DNA of 64,000 nt from positions 1,693,995 to 1,757,994 of the forward strand of contig JAJEKV010000025.1 in assembly GCA_021234155.1 (NCBI GenBank), written 5' to 3'. A model generated the notes under the pieces. The model did no database searches and was not told the origin of the DNA. It was given only the letters and a program-made list of their open reading frames with translations. The position numbers were made by a program, and so were the translations under genes. Every line of letters starts with the position of its first letter. Within the stretch, counting starts at the first letter, position 1. This document shows, in pieces, positions 36,537 through 47,841 of this stretch. Source of the stretch: Isoetes taiwanensis (Eukaryota; Streptophyta; Lycopodiopsida; Isoetales; Isoetaceae).

Positions 36537-36594
36537 ATCAGGTCGTACTTTCTGATGTCTATGACTTCTGCTCCCATGCTCAAGTTGGTTCCAC

Positions 36595-36837
36595 TTAGAT
36601 ATATGTCAAAACTAACTCTCTTGAGTTTAATGTGGCGAATCGCTCCACTTGCATGCTGACTAGTCTTGGTTTGGATTTAGCCTTCAATAATGTTGCCAAC
36701 CTAGAAGATGCAAAGTTGTGGGAGCTGCCTGTGTCGATGAGCGCTATATAGGGTTTATCATCTATAATGCCTATGGGTGAAATGATTGTTGATTGACTCC
36801 CACATTTTCTACTTTTATAGATGCATAGATTCTGCAC
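36595..36837 (-). pseudogene. Ty3/gypsy aspartic protease remnant
   Basis: Reads PYIALIDTGSSHNFASSRLATLL. DTGSS is the catalytic aspartate loop of retropepsins. The frame opens after a stop and runs 80 codons. Confidence 0.78.
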
Positions 36838-36959
36838 TCACCTTCAATGAAGTCTTGGCGGCCTCCTCCTCCTCGTCGTCCAATTCCATTGGGGAATCCC
36901 ATCCCTCAAGCTCTGTCAATGCCGCTTATATCACAAAAGAATAGTCATGAGTGCGGTGC

Positions 36960-38644
36960 CTTGGCTAGAAGCATCTGAAACATAGCTTTTTCCTTATGCA
37001 TTCATCCCTCTTCTCCTCAGGAATACTATCCAAAAAGTGCTTCACTGGCTTGCCTGCTGAAAATTGCCATGTCTATTGTTCTTTAAAGACTGCCTTCTTA
37101 TCTCTCTTATTTGGTATTGCTGTGCTGCTGGACCTCGTACTAGCATGCTTTGGGGCATGGAATAAATTACTAAGCACATATTTCCTATTAGCTATAATAG
37201 CTTTAGATAAACTTGCCTGAGATTAATCCAAAAACTTTTTGTGGTTTAGCTAAACTCTACACATTTTCCTTCTCATACTTTCTAGGATTTAGCTAAACTA
37301 ACTCAAAATTCATCCAAGAATTTATGTGGTGTGGCCAACGAAAGCTAAAATTACTATACTTTTTCTCAATTGTTTCTATTTACTTTAATCATTTTCTTTG
37401 TGAAAACATTCTACAACAATGCCAACTAGCTAAGTCTAGGCCTCAAATTATTCCATAGATACTAGAAAATAAATTACTAATTATATATTTCTTATAAACT
37501 AGAATGATATTAGATAAACTAGCGCGAAATTCTTTCCAAGAGTTTTTATGGTTTATCTAAATAATACAAAATTTCACAGTCTTGCTTTCTAGCGTTTGGC
37601 TAAAGAAATAAAATATAGGTACAGGCGCAAAAACAGTTAAGCTAAAATTATTAATTTTTAGCCAATTTTTTCCATTTACTTTAGCCAACAATTTTTGAAA
37701 ATGTGCTAAAAATTGCCAAATAGCTAAGTTTAACCCTTAATTTATTCTATGCTTTGGGGTATAAGGATCCGTGGCCTTGCCTTTGTTGTACGTGGATTGC
37801 TTCTCTGCCAACATCGGGGCTGTCTCTTCTAAGCTCAGTGCTTTGTCCTCTGCCTCCCCTACTGTCCTAGGATTGACAGCGCGGGCTAGCCTCTTGATAT
37901 TATTGTTCAGCCTTAATTGCAGCCGTCTACTGCTCGTCTTTCCGTAATCCTTGACACATTTAATCACAACCTCATAAACTCTTATGTGTACTTAGCCACT
38001 ATAAATTGCCTTGGTCCAAGCGGTAGAATTGCTGAATCTGCCTGCTGGTATATGATTGAGGCATATAGTGCTTGCAAAATGCCTTACTGACGGTCTTAAA
38101 CATGCAATTGTTTCTTTTCAGCTTATTGGATTTAGCATACCCCTTCCACCAAATGTGAGCAGGCCCAATAAGGTTGGCAATTTCTACCTTGCCAATATCC
38201 TTGTCGTTCATACCATATGAGTGTCCAAATTTCCTCCATTTTGTCAAGCCATGCTTCAACCTCCATTCTTGACCTATCTTTCCCTGTAAACTGGCCAAGC
38301 TTTCGAGTTTTCCACACGTTGCTCATAGCGTTGTCTATCTTTTTCTGACAATCCCCTGCCTTACGGTTCCTCTGTCTGCCATGTGAGTTGTCTGATTCAT
38401 TGTCCGAGCTGCTATCTAACCTACTAATTGAACTATTTCTCGGGCTGGAACTCAACAGACTATGGCTTCTCCTATTTCTTCTCTTCCATTTCCTATTCTC
38501 AGGTGCTACTGGTGCAGGTTCCCATACTGATTGGTCCTCCTGTTCTACCTCTTGAAGGGGTGGTGGTGGAGGTGGCATTGGCCCATACTCTTGAGCTCTC
38601 ATAATGGGGTAGCTCATTGTACAAGTTGCGTCATCTGGTTGCAT
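36960..38644 (-). pseudogene. gypsy gag remnant, split by a MITE
   Basis: 38644-38132 begins with a Pro-rich, then charged region and reaches VEAWLDKMEEIW. 38298-37999 and 37967-37737 continue in changed frames as capsid-like sequence (AHIWWKGYAKSN, then RRLQLRLNNNIKRLARAV). Gag resumes left of the MITE (37147 downward) with EEKRDECIRKKLCFRCF and a degenerate CCHC knuckle whose last Cys has become Tyr. The reading is consistent if the MITE and one target copy are removed. Confidence 0.7.
37156..37751. mobile_element. tandem-dimer MITE inserted in gag
   Basis: 596 bp flanked by the perfect 8-bp duplication CTTTGGGG (37148-37155 and 37752-37759). The termini are an inverted repeat of about 14 bp: CATGGAATAAATTA on the left, TAATTTATTCTATG on the right, one mismatch. 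Internally it consists of two diverged head-to-tail copies of about 298 bp (37156-37457 and about 37458-37751), each with the same internal landmarks (GATAAACT and GGTTTA or GGTTTATCT segments) and each closing in a similar end. AT-rich, with no coding. The 8-bp duplication suggests hAT-type transposition. Confidence 0.85.
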
Positions 38645-39196
38645 ATCTATACTAAGTGCCTATTAATAGCTTCTGTGGACACGTCTTCATCCTCAAGTTC
38701 CCTACCAATCAAGTCCTAGATTGCTAGTTGCATCATGGACCTTGATTCTCTTGGACCTATGAGGCTGAACCAAAGTTTCTATTGCAAATGTTAATCACAC
38801 ATGCTTATTATACAAGGTACATGTTATTGTGATGCTTCTATGTTGATTTATTTCAAACATAAAAGAAATTAAGATATAACATGATTATGAGGTCACAATC
38901 TTATTTCTATTCGTCATACAATACTTACAATTTAAACTCAATAGTTATAACAATATATTCATATATTTCAAAACATTTCAAGTTATTGCAATGCTTGGGG
39001 GATCTAATCCCGATGCCGGCGCTTGGACTTGAAGAACTGCTCAATGTCCTTGAGCATGAGGCCTTTGCCGATGTTTCGAAGAATGTTTCGTGAAGTTCCT
39101 CTCGCTAATGCTCAAGGGGTGCTGGGAGCTTGGGTGATGTGGCTGCCACTACCACCAAGGTGTGTCGCGTAGATATCCTCGTGTGAAATCCAAGTT
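38645..39196. other. AT-rich spacer
   Basis: No gene or repeat recognised. It separates the gypsy gag from the unrecognised minus-strand sequence at 39197. Confidence 0.4.
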
Positions 39197-40074
39197 CTAT
39201 AGTGCTACTGACCTCTTAATGAGAATGACATGATCTGTAATTTCTTTTATCTTGGCATGTTTGCCAAAGCCTGTAAGGGCAATAAGGAGGGTAACTGCCT
39301 CTTCCCCTCTTGGACTGACGTCCCTATGAAATACTCTCATTTGCCCCTGGCTTAGGGCTAGGAGGTAATAGGGTAGTGCTGTCCCTCTTTGCGGTCCCAT
39401 CTTTGTTTTCCTTGCCCTTATACCTCCGCTCCCTGCTGAGCTGCCATAGATATCAATTGCCAGTAGATCATCGTAATCCCTCTGCATCGTGATGGTGCCC
39501 TCCAAGTTGATATGAGATCTTTCTCTTACGCTCCTTCATCGAGGAGGGAGGCTCATGCATGGCCCCATACCTGGCTTCCATAAGTCCCTGCTTGGAACTC
39601 TTTCTCTATTATAAACAGTTGTTGTTGCTGAAAGCTATGCCTTATAAACTCATAGGCTGCGAAGTTCGACATTGTTTCCTCCGCGTAGGAGTGACGCTAT
39701 GCTACCTCTCGGGGAAATTCCTAGTATGAGTAGTCGATGATGTCACTCTAGTGTCCTTCTGCAATTAGACCTAGGAGCTCATCTATTCTTAATCCTTCCT
39801 CCAGGCAATATGGTCATTGGAGGATGCCGTTGGCGAAAAGATATTCTTCTCCTTCAATGACCATAGGCGATAAGACTGTGGTGTCTATCCGTAGTTCTGT
39901 AGCTTTTATTATCTCTTCTTCTTGCCTCTCAACTTGCCTTTCCATCCTTTCTGCCAGCCTTCTCTCTTCTTTCTCATCCTGCTCCTCCTCCTCTTCATGA
40001 TCTGCCTCAAGTTGAAGTTGCCCTGATGAAGTACCTCGAAGAACATACTCAACAGTGTCGAGTTGTTGGATCAT
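39197..40074 (-). pseudogene. unrecognised decayed coding sequence, left part
   Basis: 40074-39814 is open (MIQQLDTVEYVLRG, then a Glu-rich stretch of about 30 residues). It continues in the same frame with three scattered stops to about 39520 (RIDELLGLIAEGH and NFAAYEFIRHSFQQQQLF segments). 39505-39197 is open in another frame (TALPYYLLALSQGQMRVFHRD and KEITDHVILIKRS). The composition is protein-like, but I recognise no family. All pieces are minus strand, like the gypsy element to the left and the fragments at 45956-47836 to the right. They may be parts of one element that LINE-C split. Confidence 0.45.
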
Positions 40075-40106
40075 GTGTTGATTTACCCTTGTGTTTAAGG
40101 GTGCTA

Positions 40107-40225
40107 GATCCAGCGGCTGTATGGACGCCCAGCTCCCTCTCCCCCTAGCGCCCTCACAGCGCCCAGCTCCCTCTCTCTAGCGCCCCCACAGCGCCCAGCT
40201 CCCTCTCTCTAGCGCCCTCACTCCC
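40107..40225 (+). repeat. short tandem units at the LINE-C 5' end
   Basis: A unit of about 45 bp containing GCGCCCAGCTCCCTCTC and TAGCGCC is repeated about three times. Further on, segments at 40340-40405 and 40705-40770 (AGGCACCC, GAGACCCCTCA and ACTTTGG) also form a pair. This would fit a repeated 5' promoter region of a LINE. Confidence 0.65.
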
Positions 40226-40767
40226 CTTGCATAGACCCCCTTGATTTGCCCCTTTCTGGCTTTCTCTCTCTAGGGTTTACAATCTCTCTCTAGACCCAAA
40301 ACCCCCAAACCCCCAAAAGGCGCTCCACCCGCCTTTCCGAGCCCCCAAACTGGATTCTAAGCACCCTTGAGGCAGCCAGAGACCCCTCAGACTTTGGAGC
40401 CCTCAAAACCCCCACACCCCAGCCAGTAGTTGGCTGCAATAATTGTGAGTGATGTTCTATTCTAATCTATGAGAAGCGGTGGCGTGGAGATTAGAAGCGA
40501 TGGCATGTTAAATGGTGTGGTGTTATACAAAGCTTTGGAAAGACCTATGAGAAGCAAAGGGCGATGGGTCAAAGTCAAAGTCAAAGGTGGTGGGCACCCC
40601 CTACCCGGGTGTTCTTTGGGCTCGCTAGAAACACACCGACACCCCCCCGCCCACCACTTAGGGTTTCCGTTGACTAGCCCAAAAGGTGCTCGCCTTGCGT
40701 TCTTGAGTCCCCAAATTCAATTCTAGGCACCCTTTCCGCAGCCGAGACCCCTCAAACTTTGGGAGTC

Positions 40768-42415
40768 ATGGCCCACGAGAAGATGGGCCGGCTGGGAAAC
40801 CCAAGGCGGGGCCCGCCCGCACAAACGGTCCCGATCAGCCATCATGGACGGGGAGAGTCATCCTCCATGAAGAAGGAGGCTCGAGCTAAGGCTAAGGCCC
40901 CCTCGCCGGGCCAGCCCGGCGAAGGGGATTAATTGCTCGGACCACATAGGAACTCCTCGCCTCAGCGAATTGGAGCCACGCCAAAGCGGGAATGGAGGCT
41001 AACGATTGCTTTCGTGTTGAGGCTAACGGTGCCGCCTGGCCGGGCATGGCGGTGGAGATGGAGTCCTCGGCATCCCATGTGCTCAAAAAGGCAAATCGGG
41101 TCGAGAAGAACCGTATCACAAAGCTTGGAGACCCGCATGTCGCATGTGGAAGATGGCCTTGGCCTTGCACACTTCGGCGGCAGCGAGAAAGCCAGCAGAG
41201 GAGGCCGATGAACCAGCAGTCTGGCGGCCCCCTGGACTCGTGGTTCATCACTGACACCATGACACAGGAGAGGGAGCCGCAATGCAGCAGACGATGGTCA
41301 CGCCGGCTCTCACCGGCCGAGGGTAGAGGCGCCACCACCATGGCACGGGGAGCACAGTCGCTCTTGCGATATAGCCGCATTACGCCGGGATCTTCGAGTA
41401 AGATCGAACAGCAAGCCCGCCCTCGACGCCGGTGTCTTTGGGGGCTCGAGCACGCCGCTACTCGAGCACGGAGCTCCGGGGTTGCGGGCAACCATCCACG
41501 CATTGCAGAGCAGGGTCTCCCTACCGAGGTTCATAGTCACCAGGTAGCGGTCAGGCGGCGGGGAGATGGCCAAGCAGCGGCGGGCTGCAAGAGCTGTGCT
41601 CCCCGACTTCCGCGGGCGAACGGCTCGGCACGGACCGTCTCCCCCCACCTCCACCTCCCCCGTGCGCCCCCTTACTTCTTTGCCCGCTCTCCAGCCACTC
41701 CACGCCATCCCGGCCACACTCCGGTCACTCCACGCCATCCCAGCCACCACCACCACCCCCGGCCACAGGGACCCGGCCTTCACCCACCTTGGACCCTTGG
41801 TAGCGGGGAACTCAGAGGCCTTGGCGGAGAGCCACAATCCGGTAGTTCGAGGCATGCGAGCAACGGCGAGGGGAGAGTCTTCCCCACCACATCCGAACAC
41901 ACATTCTCGTCGGGATGACATTCCGGGGCGTTTCACATTTCTCGAGCAGCGGCATGGGGCTCGGCCCCGGGCGTGACCGCATTGTCATATTCACGGTTGC
42001 GGATGCAGTGCGTGATGCCATATTGCGCCCGAGGGCGGATGTTGAAGGGACATCCCATGCGTGGGCCGGGACCTCACACCCGTGCAACGGGAGGCACGCA
42101 GACAGGGAGCTTGTCGGGTCGTGAGGCATTAGCCAACGGGGGTGCCGCGGGATTGGTTCGGCGGGGATGCACATTTTCCGACCCGACACGCTGCTGCTGC
42201 GGACCCCGCAGCCCCAACCCGCAGTACCTGCAGCGCGCCCCTGCCTCTCTGCTTCTACTACCACGGCCCCCCTTCTCCTGCTCCTACTCCCCGCTCCCTC
42301 GCCCACCCCTCTCGACCACATCTTTGCCTCCGCTCCATCTACTTCTCCACTCGGCCCTCTGCTTCCCGTCCCTCCCCCTGACTTCGGTGCGCATACCATC
42401 CCTGGCGACAAATAG
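40768..42415 (+). pseudogene. LINE-C ORF1 remnant
   Basis: GC-rich with several overlapping open frames. The one recognisable block is 41977-42060, which reads RIVIFTVADAVRDAILR and matches the LINE-A block VTFTVKDTQVQADILR. It is followed by an EGTS segment corresponding to LINE-A KGPAL. The N-terminal part (from 40992) has no clear domain. ORF1 proteins of LINEs bind the element RNA; here frame changes have destroyed the reading. Confidence 0.6.
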
Positions 42416-45400
42416 GAATTGTGCCTCCGGGTGGTCTCATGGAATTGTCGAGGCTTCCCTTGGCGAGAAGGGGGCGATCCCGAACTTCCGTGGCGGCCGG
42501 TGTGGATCTCATCTTCCTCATGGAGACATGGGAGCATCTTTGAGCCTGAGCTACCTGATTTGCTTAGGGTTACCAACATTTCTCGGTCTTCAATACATGC
42601 AGATGTGATGCGGGGTCATGGGGGGAGTGGCTTGCTACTACCGGACAACCTTGGCACATTCGGTTACCCTCCGGAAGACAGACAGACACAACCGGTACCA
42701 CGGTTCGTGTGCATAATACCGGTGGCAACCCTCTTTTTCGGCGTCACTGTTATTTCCCTCACGACAAATGCGCCTTCTATCGCAGCCACCCGATCGCGGA
42801 TAGGATGGACCCGATATGTCGATCTATATGATGACATCTGGCAAAGCATCAGCCGTTTGGGTAGGGTCGTCCTTCTTGGAGATTTCAATGCACTGGGCGG
42901 AGTAGAGCAGCCCATGCGACTTGACCCCTCGGCCGACGATGTCCTGCCAGCTTACGCCCAGCCAAGTAGCCCGCCACGCGTCGGATGACCCGCCGAGGTC
43001 ACTTTCGCTTTGGCGACGGTTGCTCCTGCTATGTGGCATTTTTGACTTGATAATTTGCAATGGCCTTTCACGGTGGCCCGATTCACCGCAAGTGCACATG
43101 CGAGGCGGGACAATCGGGGGGAGGGTCTAGTGTGGTGGACTATGTGCTTGTAGTTGCGCCAAGATATGCATCTCATCGATCGTTTCGGGTGGGCCGCAGG
43201 CGGTCGGGATGAGGAGGTCGACTCGGATCACCTCCCACTTTATTTGGACTGGTTTGGCGAGCCGCCCAGAACCCCCACTATGCCGACCCCTCGCCGTCCT
43301 CGGTTGAGACTTCGATTATGAGCAGCAGAGGACTTCTGGCCGAGATGCTCATGGGCGCCCTCCCGTAATTCCCGGACCTCCACACTAGAGCAGCGTGACA
43401 CCAGGTGACTTCGCTATTACGGGATGCGGCCGGACAGTGCTTTGGCAGACCCCCCGTCGCCCTTTCGGTCCGGCAACATTCCCGCGTAACCGATGGTTTG
43501 ATGCGGTTGTAAAGAACGCATAGCGGCAGCTCCGTCACATTAGGGATCCGGTACCCGCTTGCGGGCCACCACCGCATCACATCGCCCATCGGAAGGACAC
43601 AAAGCTGCGGTACCTTTGCCAAGCATCGAGGGGAGATGTTCTACTTCTGGACACTCATCCTCGAACCTTTTGGCCTTGAGTGCTTCAAGGCCAGCCCAAA
43701 CCTCTGGGGACATCACACCCGAGGCGAAGAATGACTTGCGGCGGCTCTATGACCCGCCCGAGGGGCGCGTGCGCCCCATACCCCCACAGGGATGGCCCCC
43801 ATTGGTTCTCGTGGGCGAGGATGTTGAGGAGGGCCTGCAACGGCTAGCTAATGGGAAGGCGGTGACCTCGATGGTATCGCGTGCCGAGTTACTCAAGTGG
43901 GCGGGGCAGCCGCTTGTGCCGTCCTCACTACCCTCCCTGCTCAACGAGCATTGCGGGGAGGGTTTCCCCGACAATGGACCCTAAGCGGGGTTGTTCCCAT
44001 TCACAAAGGCGGGCGACCCACACTATCCGGCCAATTACCGGGCGATCATGGTCGGGTCGAAGATTTGCCAAACCGTTGGGCGGGCATTCTCGAAAGCAGC
44101 GATTGACCCCCACCGGGAAGAGGCCGGATGTGCGAGCCCCATACGAGGCGCTTCGACCCCGCCACCCAACGATTGACCATATCTTTACGGCTGCGGCACC
44201 GATTGAAGACAAAATTTAATCATCGGGCGGACTTGTATTGCTGCTTTGTGGACTTCGCAAAAGGCTTTTGATACGGTCCCCGAAAAAGTGGGCTAGGATC
44301 AAGTCCAATCGGGGCTCCCATTTTGTCTGCGTAATGCCATATACAGGTTGTATGAGAGTTGTTTTGACAGGATGCACCGACGCGAGCCAAGCAATCACCG
44401 GTAGTATCGGTCCCAAGGGGTTGCCCCTCTCGCCAACACTTTTTGGCCTCTACATTGATCGGTTAGAGCCCCGGCTTCGAGCATGGGGATGGCATACGAC
44501 TTTTGCACTGTGTCATCCGCCCGGCTCATCTATGCGACGATGTTGGCCTCTGGCTGGCCCACACCCCGAAGCTATGCGCCCTCACCTGATGCCCTAGACA
44601 CATTTTGTCGCTATGACATGCGCGTCAATCGCCAAGACCGTGGTGGTTCTCATATCCTCTTCACGTCACCCCATGCCTCCCGTGACTCACATATCGGGGA
44701 TAGCCCGTGGACGCCACGCCCACCTACAAGTACCTAGGGGGTGGAGTTCCCCTCCTCCTCTGGCTGGAGGCGCTCTATCCGCTATGGGTGACAAAGAAGC
44801 CGGAAAGCGCTTTATGCCATGCGTAACAACAACCACCGGCGAGCTATATGATTGGGGCCATCGGTCCACATCTGCTCGCACCGGTCGAGCCCGTCCCTTC
44901 AGACGGTCGAGGTTTGGGGCCCGGCCGCCTCTTTGGCGACACTGAATGACTTGGAGCAGTCAGAAGGCATTTTGGCACCGCACTTGGGGTGAAACCTTCA
45001 AATTCCCTATCGATTCTCACCGCAGAAACCGGATTCTTGCGCCACGGGCACCCTTTGATAGACACATCGCCTATTTTCGTGAAAGTGGTTACTATGGGTG
45101 ATGCTCGGCCCGCGCACTGGCTTACACCGCGGGCCATGAGTCCGGCAGCCGCTTAGGGCCTGTTGGAGGGGTAAGAGAGATCGGTGGTTCGCCCGATGGA
45201 ACGTCGCGGGGAATGCGCGGGCTGCATACCGGGTGCGTGGCCGATCGTGGACGACTGCGGAGTACCTAGATGCTTGTTTCCTTGGCAAGCTCACGGGACC
45301 CCATTGCTCTAGAGCAGGTCAAAATGGCCCATTACAAGGAGCACATCAACCCCGTGTTAGCCCGGGCCCACAAATCTACATCGTTCCCGCCCCGAAAAAG

Positions 45401-45720
45401 CGCGGACTCATTGCCTCCATTCGCACAGTGCCCACCATCTTCGCGATCGAGGCGGGCGGTGGATTGGGGAGCCCCGCCAGACAAAGCTCTGTCGGTCTTT
45501 GTCAAAAACGTGCCATTGAGGATGAGTCTCACACTTTCCAGAGTTGCCCGGCGTTGCTCACCGGATCCGGGCGGATCACGCCCCTTAGTACGGCGGACGT
45601 GCCCCCTGCATTTGCCGATGAACACACCGCCAAGATCGTGCCACGGGTCATACATCCAGGAGGTACTGGACCTGCGAGGTCACCTTTGCCCCCGCCTGGC
45701 TGTCCGCTGACTAGGCACTA
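42416..45720 (+). pseudogene. LINE-C ORF2: endonuclease and reverse transcriptase
   Basis: Begins LRVVSWNCRG, the first motif of APE-type endonucleases. It continues with YVDLYDDI and VVLLGDFNALGG near 42850-42905, then FDLIICNGLSRWPDSP near 43047. Reverse transcriptase: HPTIDHIFTAAAPIED (44155-44215), GLPLSPTLFGLYIDRLEP (44416-44475), then the catalytic motif at 44530-44542. There one G appears lost, so YADD has become YATM and the frame shifts exactly at the active site. C-terminal part: EDESHTFQSCP near 45517-45555, the Cys/His tail also seen in LINE-B. There are many frame changes throughout. Confidence 0.82.
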
Positions 45721-45805
45721 CGGGGGTGGTGCATGACTGTATATATTGGCATGTTTCTGCATTTTATATGATTAGCACAGTTTGTCAGCAGGCTGATTGC
45801 TGCCA

Positions 45806-45846
45806 CGGTTTTTCCCTCGAAAACCCTTCGGGGCGGGGGTTTTTTA
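45806..45846 (+). other. LINE-C 3' hairpin
   Basis: GGTTTTT, CCCTCG, AAAACCC (45820-45826), TTCG loop, GGGGCGGGGGTTTTTT. It is followed by the same GGGTCCCATAG and TTGGTCTCCGTGGACG tail segments as LINE-B. Confidence 0.75.
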
Positions 45847-45923
45847 ATCCGGGCAGTAATCCGCTTGCTGCGTTTTTGTATTGGGTCCCATAGACCGATT
45901 GGTCTCCGTGGACGATAAAAGTA

Positions 45924-45950
45924 CCTTCCTTCCTTCCTTCCTTCCTTCCT
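45924..45950 (+). repeat. LINE-C (TTCC)n tail
   Basis: About six units directly after the conserved LINE 3' end. Confidence 0.85.
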
Positions 45951-45955
45951 ACTTT

Positions 45956-46421
45956 GTTGATGGCGTTGAAGTGCATGAATATGGCTAAAGATGCCTGTGA
46001 TGACATATAATGTGCCCTTGGACTTTATAGTTCATGTAATCTCGCATGTTTGTTGTCCTTTCTCAAATTTGCCTCTTGATTCTTGAACTCTTGCCAAACA
46101 CTGTACTGACTAAGATCCACCTTCCTCCTCTTGGTGGGAGGCTTGCTTCCCATGGTTGATGTTGCTGGTCGTATTCAAGATGATGTCACTGTAGAATGGT
46201 GTTCTAAAGAGTGTCGCATATAGATCGAAGGTGCGATCAAACACCTGAAAGGCTTCCTCGACTGGTATCTCACTGATGTGGTTGATGCCATAATACCATT
46301 CGACAAAGCTAGTAGGCGCTATTGGTGTAGGGAGTAGAGTAGAAAATGGTTCGAGAAGATGACAAAAGCGTTGGGAAATTGCTAAGCAGGGAGAGCTCAA
46401 GTTTGGTGGAAAAAAGGTCAA
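45956..46421 (-). pseudogene. unrecognised decayed coding sequence, middle part
   Basis: 46421-46110 is open for 103 codons and includes FVEWYYGINHISEIPVEEAF and FDLYATLFRTPFYSD, well-formed protein sequence with helix-like periodicity. A second open piece (46006-45960) reads MSSQASLAIFMHFNAINKV and then runs into the LINE-C tail. No family recognised. The abrupt end at the tail shows that LINE-C inserted into it. Confidence 0.45.
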
Positions 46422-47150
46422 ATGGAGGTTTCCGGCTGATTTGAAGAGCTAATCCAGCTAGAACAAGGCAAAAAAGCATATTGAAGTAGTATGAGGTGAA
46501 TCTTTGGCATGTTTTGGCCCAACTTGTGCAAATCCAGTTACTTTGCACAGATGGCAATTCCGAGACCTTTGGAAGTCGATTTGGCGCGAGTGATGAGATT
46601 TGACCCATTTCATGCCAAACTATGGTCATTTTGCGTAATGCAAGATACTAGGATGCATTATTTGGTTGGAATTACTCTATTTAACAATTTGCATACTAAT
46701 TATATGTCAGTTATAGGCATTTTCCTGGCAAAATCTGGTTACTCCATGTGGATGACCTTTCCTAGACTTTGGGAAACTCCTTTGGTGCAGAATGACCAGA
46801 GTTACTCGGATTGACCCATTATTTTCCAATTTTATCCAAAAATTTAGCAAGCTTATATTGATCTAAGAAGTTTTTACTTAGTTTAATTCAAAAATTTTAC
46901 TAAAAATTTCCTAAATTTTGTCCTTTCAGATCCTCCGAGTCAAGTGCATATTCTTTGGCATGACTGTTACCCTTTTTGCATGGATCACACAAAGGGATTA
47001 GGAGGTTTGTGCACTATTAGAAGTGTCGGATTTCCTGAAATGCCCTCCCTGATGGACCCTCTTTGACATCCTTAGTCGAGGTGGAGGGGGATTGGGGCCC
47101 GTTTGTGGTTTGCCACCCTTCATGAATCTTGGTATATCATGTTTGCAGTT
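46422..47150. other. AT-rich spacer
   Basis: No gene recognised. Short open frames (46509-46814 and others) have no domain signal. Confidence 0.4.
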
Positions 47151-47836
47151 TCACTCATTATACCTGATCCATCGTCTCAGATATATCTTGAATGCCGCCT
47201 TCTTCTTTTCATACTTGGCGTTGTGCTTCAGTTTGAAGGACTTCTCGCCCGCTTTGCACTTCTTGGTGCTCTTTTTGGGTGGTCTTGGGCCACATAGGAT
47301 ATGGCAGTCTGATGGTTCCCAAGCCTCTTCCACTTCTTGGCGTTCCACCTTCTCCACTTCTTCAGCTTCCGTTAGCTCCTCCTCTTCTTCCTTCTCCGAC
47401 TCAGAGTTGATTTCATTTCGCCATGGCTCCTCGATCACCACGCTTCCCCTTGACCTACTTTCATTCCTTTTGGATCTCTTCTCCCTTTGCCCATCTTATT
47501 GCCTCTTAGTCCTTATCTTCCGATCTTGCCTCTCCTCCTCCCATTCTGCTACTTTCTCTTTTCCTCTCTTTTTTGAGGCCGCCTATTGTTCTGTTGCTGC
47601 TCCTGCTCTTTACCCTCAGAGAGTGGCCTAGAACAACTGTCTCGTCCATTTGCTGTGCTGATTCTGACGAACTACTTGGTGCCCTTCATCTGTAGTTCAA
47701 TAAGATTCGTTCGAGGAGTCTTAACTGCTCGGCTCCTCATCCAGCCTTGGCGGCAACGCCTCGAGAATATTCTTGCCATTTCATGCCGCAAGCTCTGCCA
47801 TGCTTGTAAGTGATCTTGGGCTCCTAACCTTCCTTG
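47151..47836 (-). pseudogene. charged minus-strand coding remnant cut by the 11.4-kb element
   Basis: 47836-47672 reads RHEMARIFSRRCRQGWMRSR; 47441-47151 is Glu/Lys-rich (EEEEELTEAEEVEKVERQEVEE, then PKKSTKKCKAGEKSFKLKHN). Frames between them hold further Arg/Glu-rich sequence with stops. The family is unknown. The 5' piece is cut at 47841 by the LTR insertion, and no continuation was recognised beyond 59250. Confidence 0.35.
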
Positions 47837-47841
47837 CTGTG

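Larger units (their letters stand above)
34658..38644 (-). mobile_element. decayed Ty3/gypsy element with truncated integrase
   Basis: Read leftward: gag (38644-37760, then 37147-36960 across a MITE), protease (36837-36595), reverse transcriptase (36113-35519), RNase H (35463-34834) and the first part of integrase. The integrase breaks off flush with the LTR at 34657. No 5' LTR or primer site was found on the right. Many stops and frame changes are present. The order protease, RT, RNase H, integrase is the Ty3/gypsy order. Confidence 0.85.
40083..45951 (+). mobile_element. LINE-C, near full-length non-LTR retrotransposon
   Basis: About 5.9 kb: short GC-rich tandem units at the 5' end, degenerate ORF1, degenerate ORF2, the 3' hairpin, and a (TTCC)n tail. 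A candidate target duplication TGTTGAT occurs at 40076-40082 and 45956-45962. GC content is far higher than in the surroundings. It shares ORF1, endonuclease and 3' sequence with LINE-A and LINE-B, but its tail unit is TTCC instead of TTCTA. Confidence 0.78.

Noticed and set aside
41310-42579. Long minus-strand frames of 200-255 codons
   Set aside because: They are shadows of the GC-rich LINE-C ORF1 region on the other strand, with no domain signal.
45806-45846. Hairpin followed by a T run, like a bacterial terminator
   Set aside because: It occurs three times at LINE-type 3' ends in a plant genome; it is treated as a retrotransposon signal.
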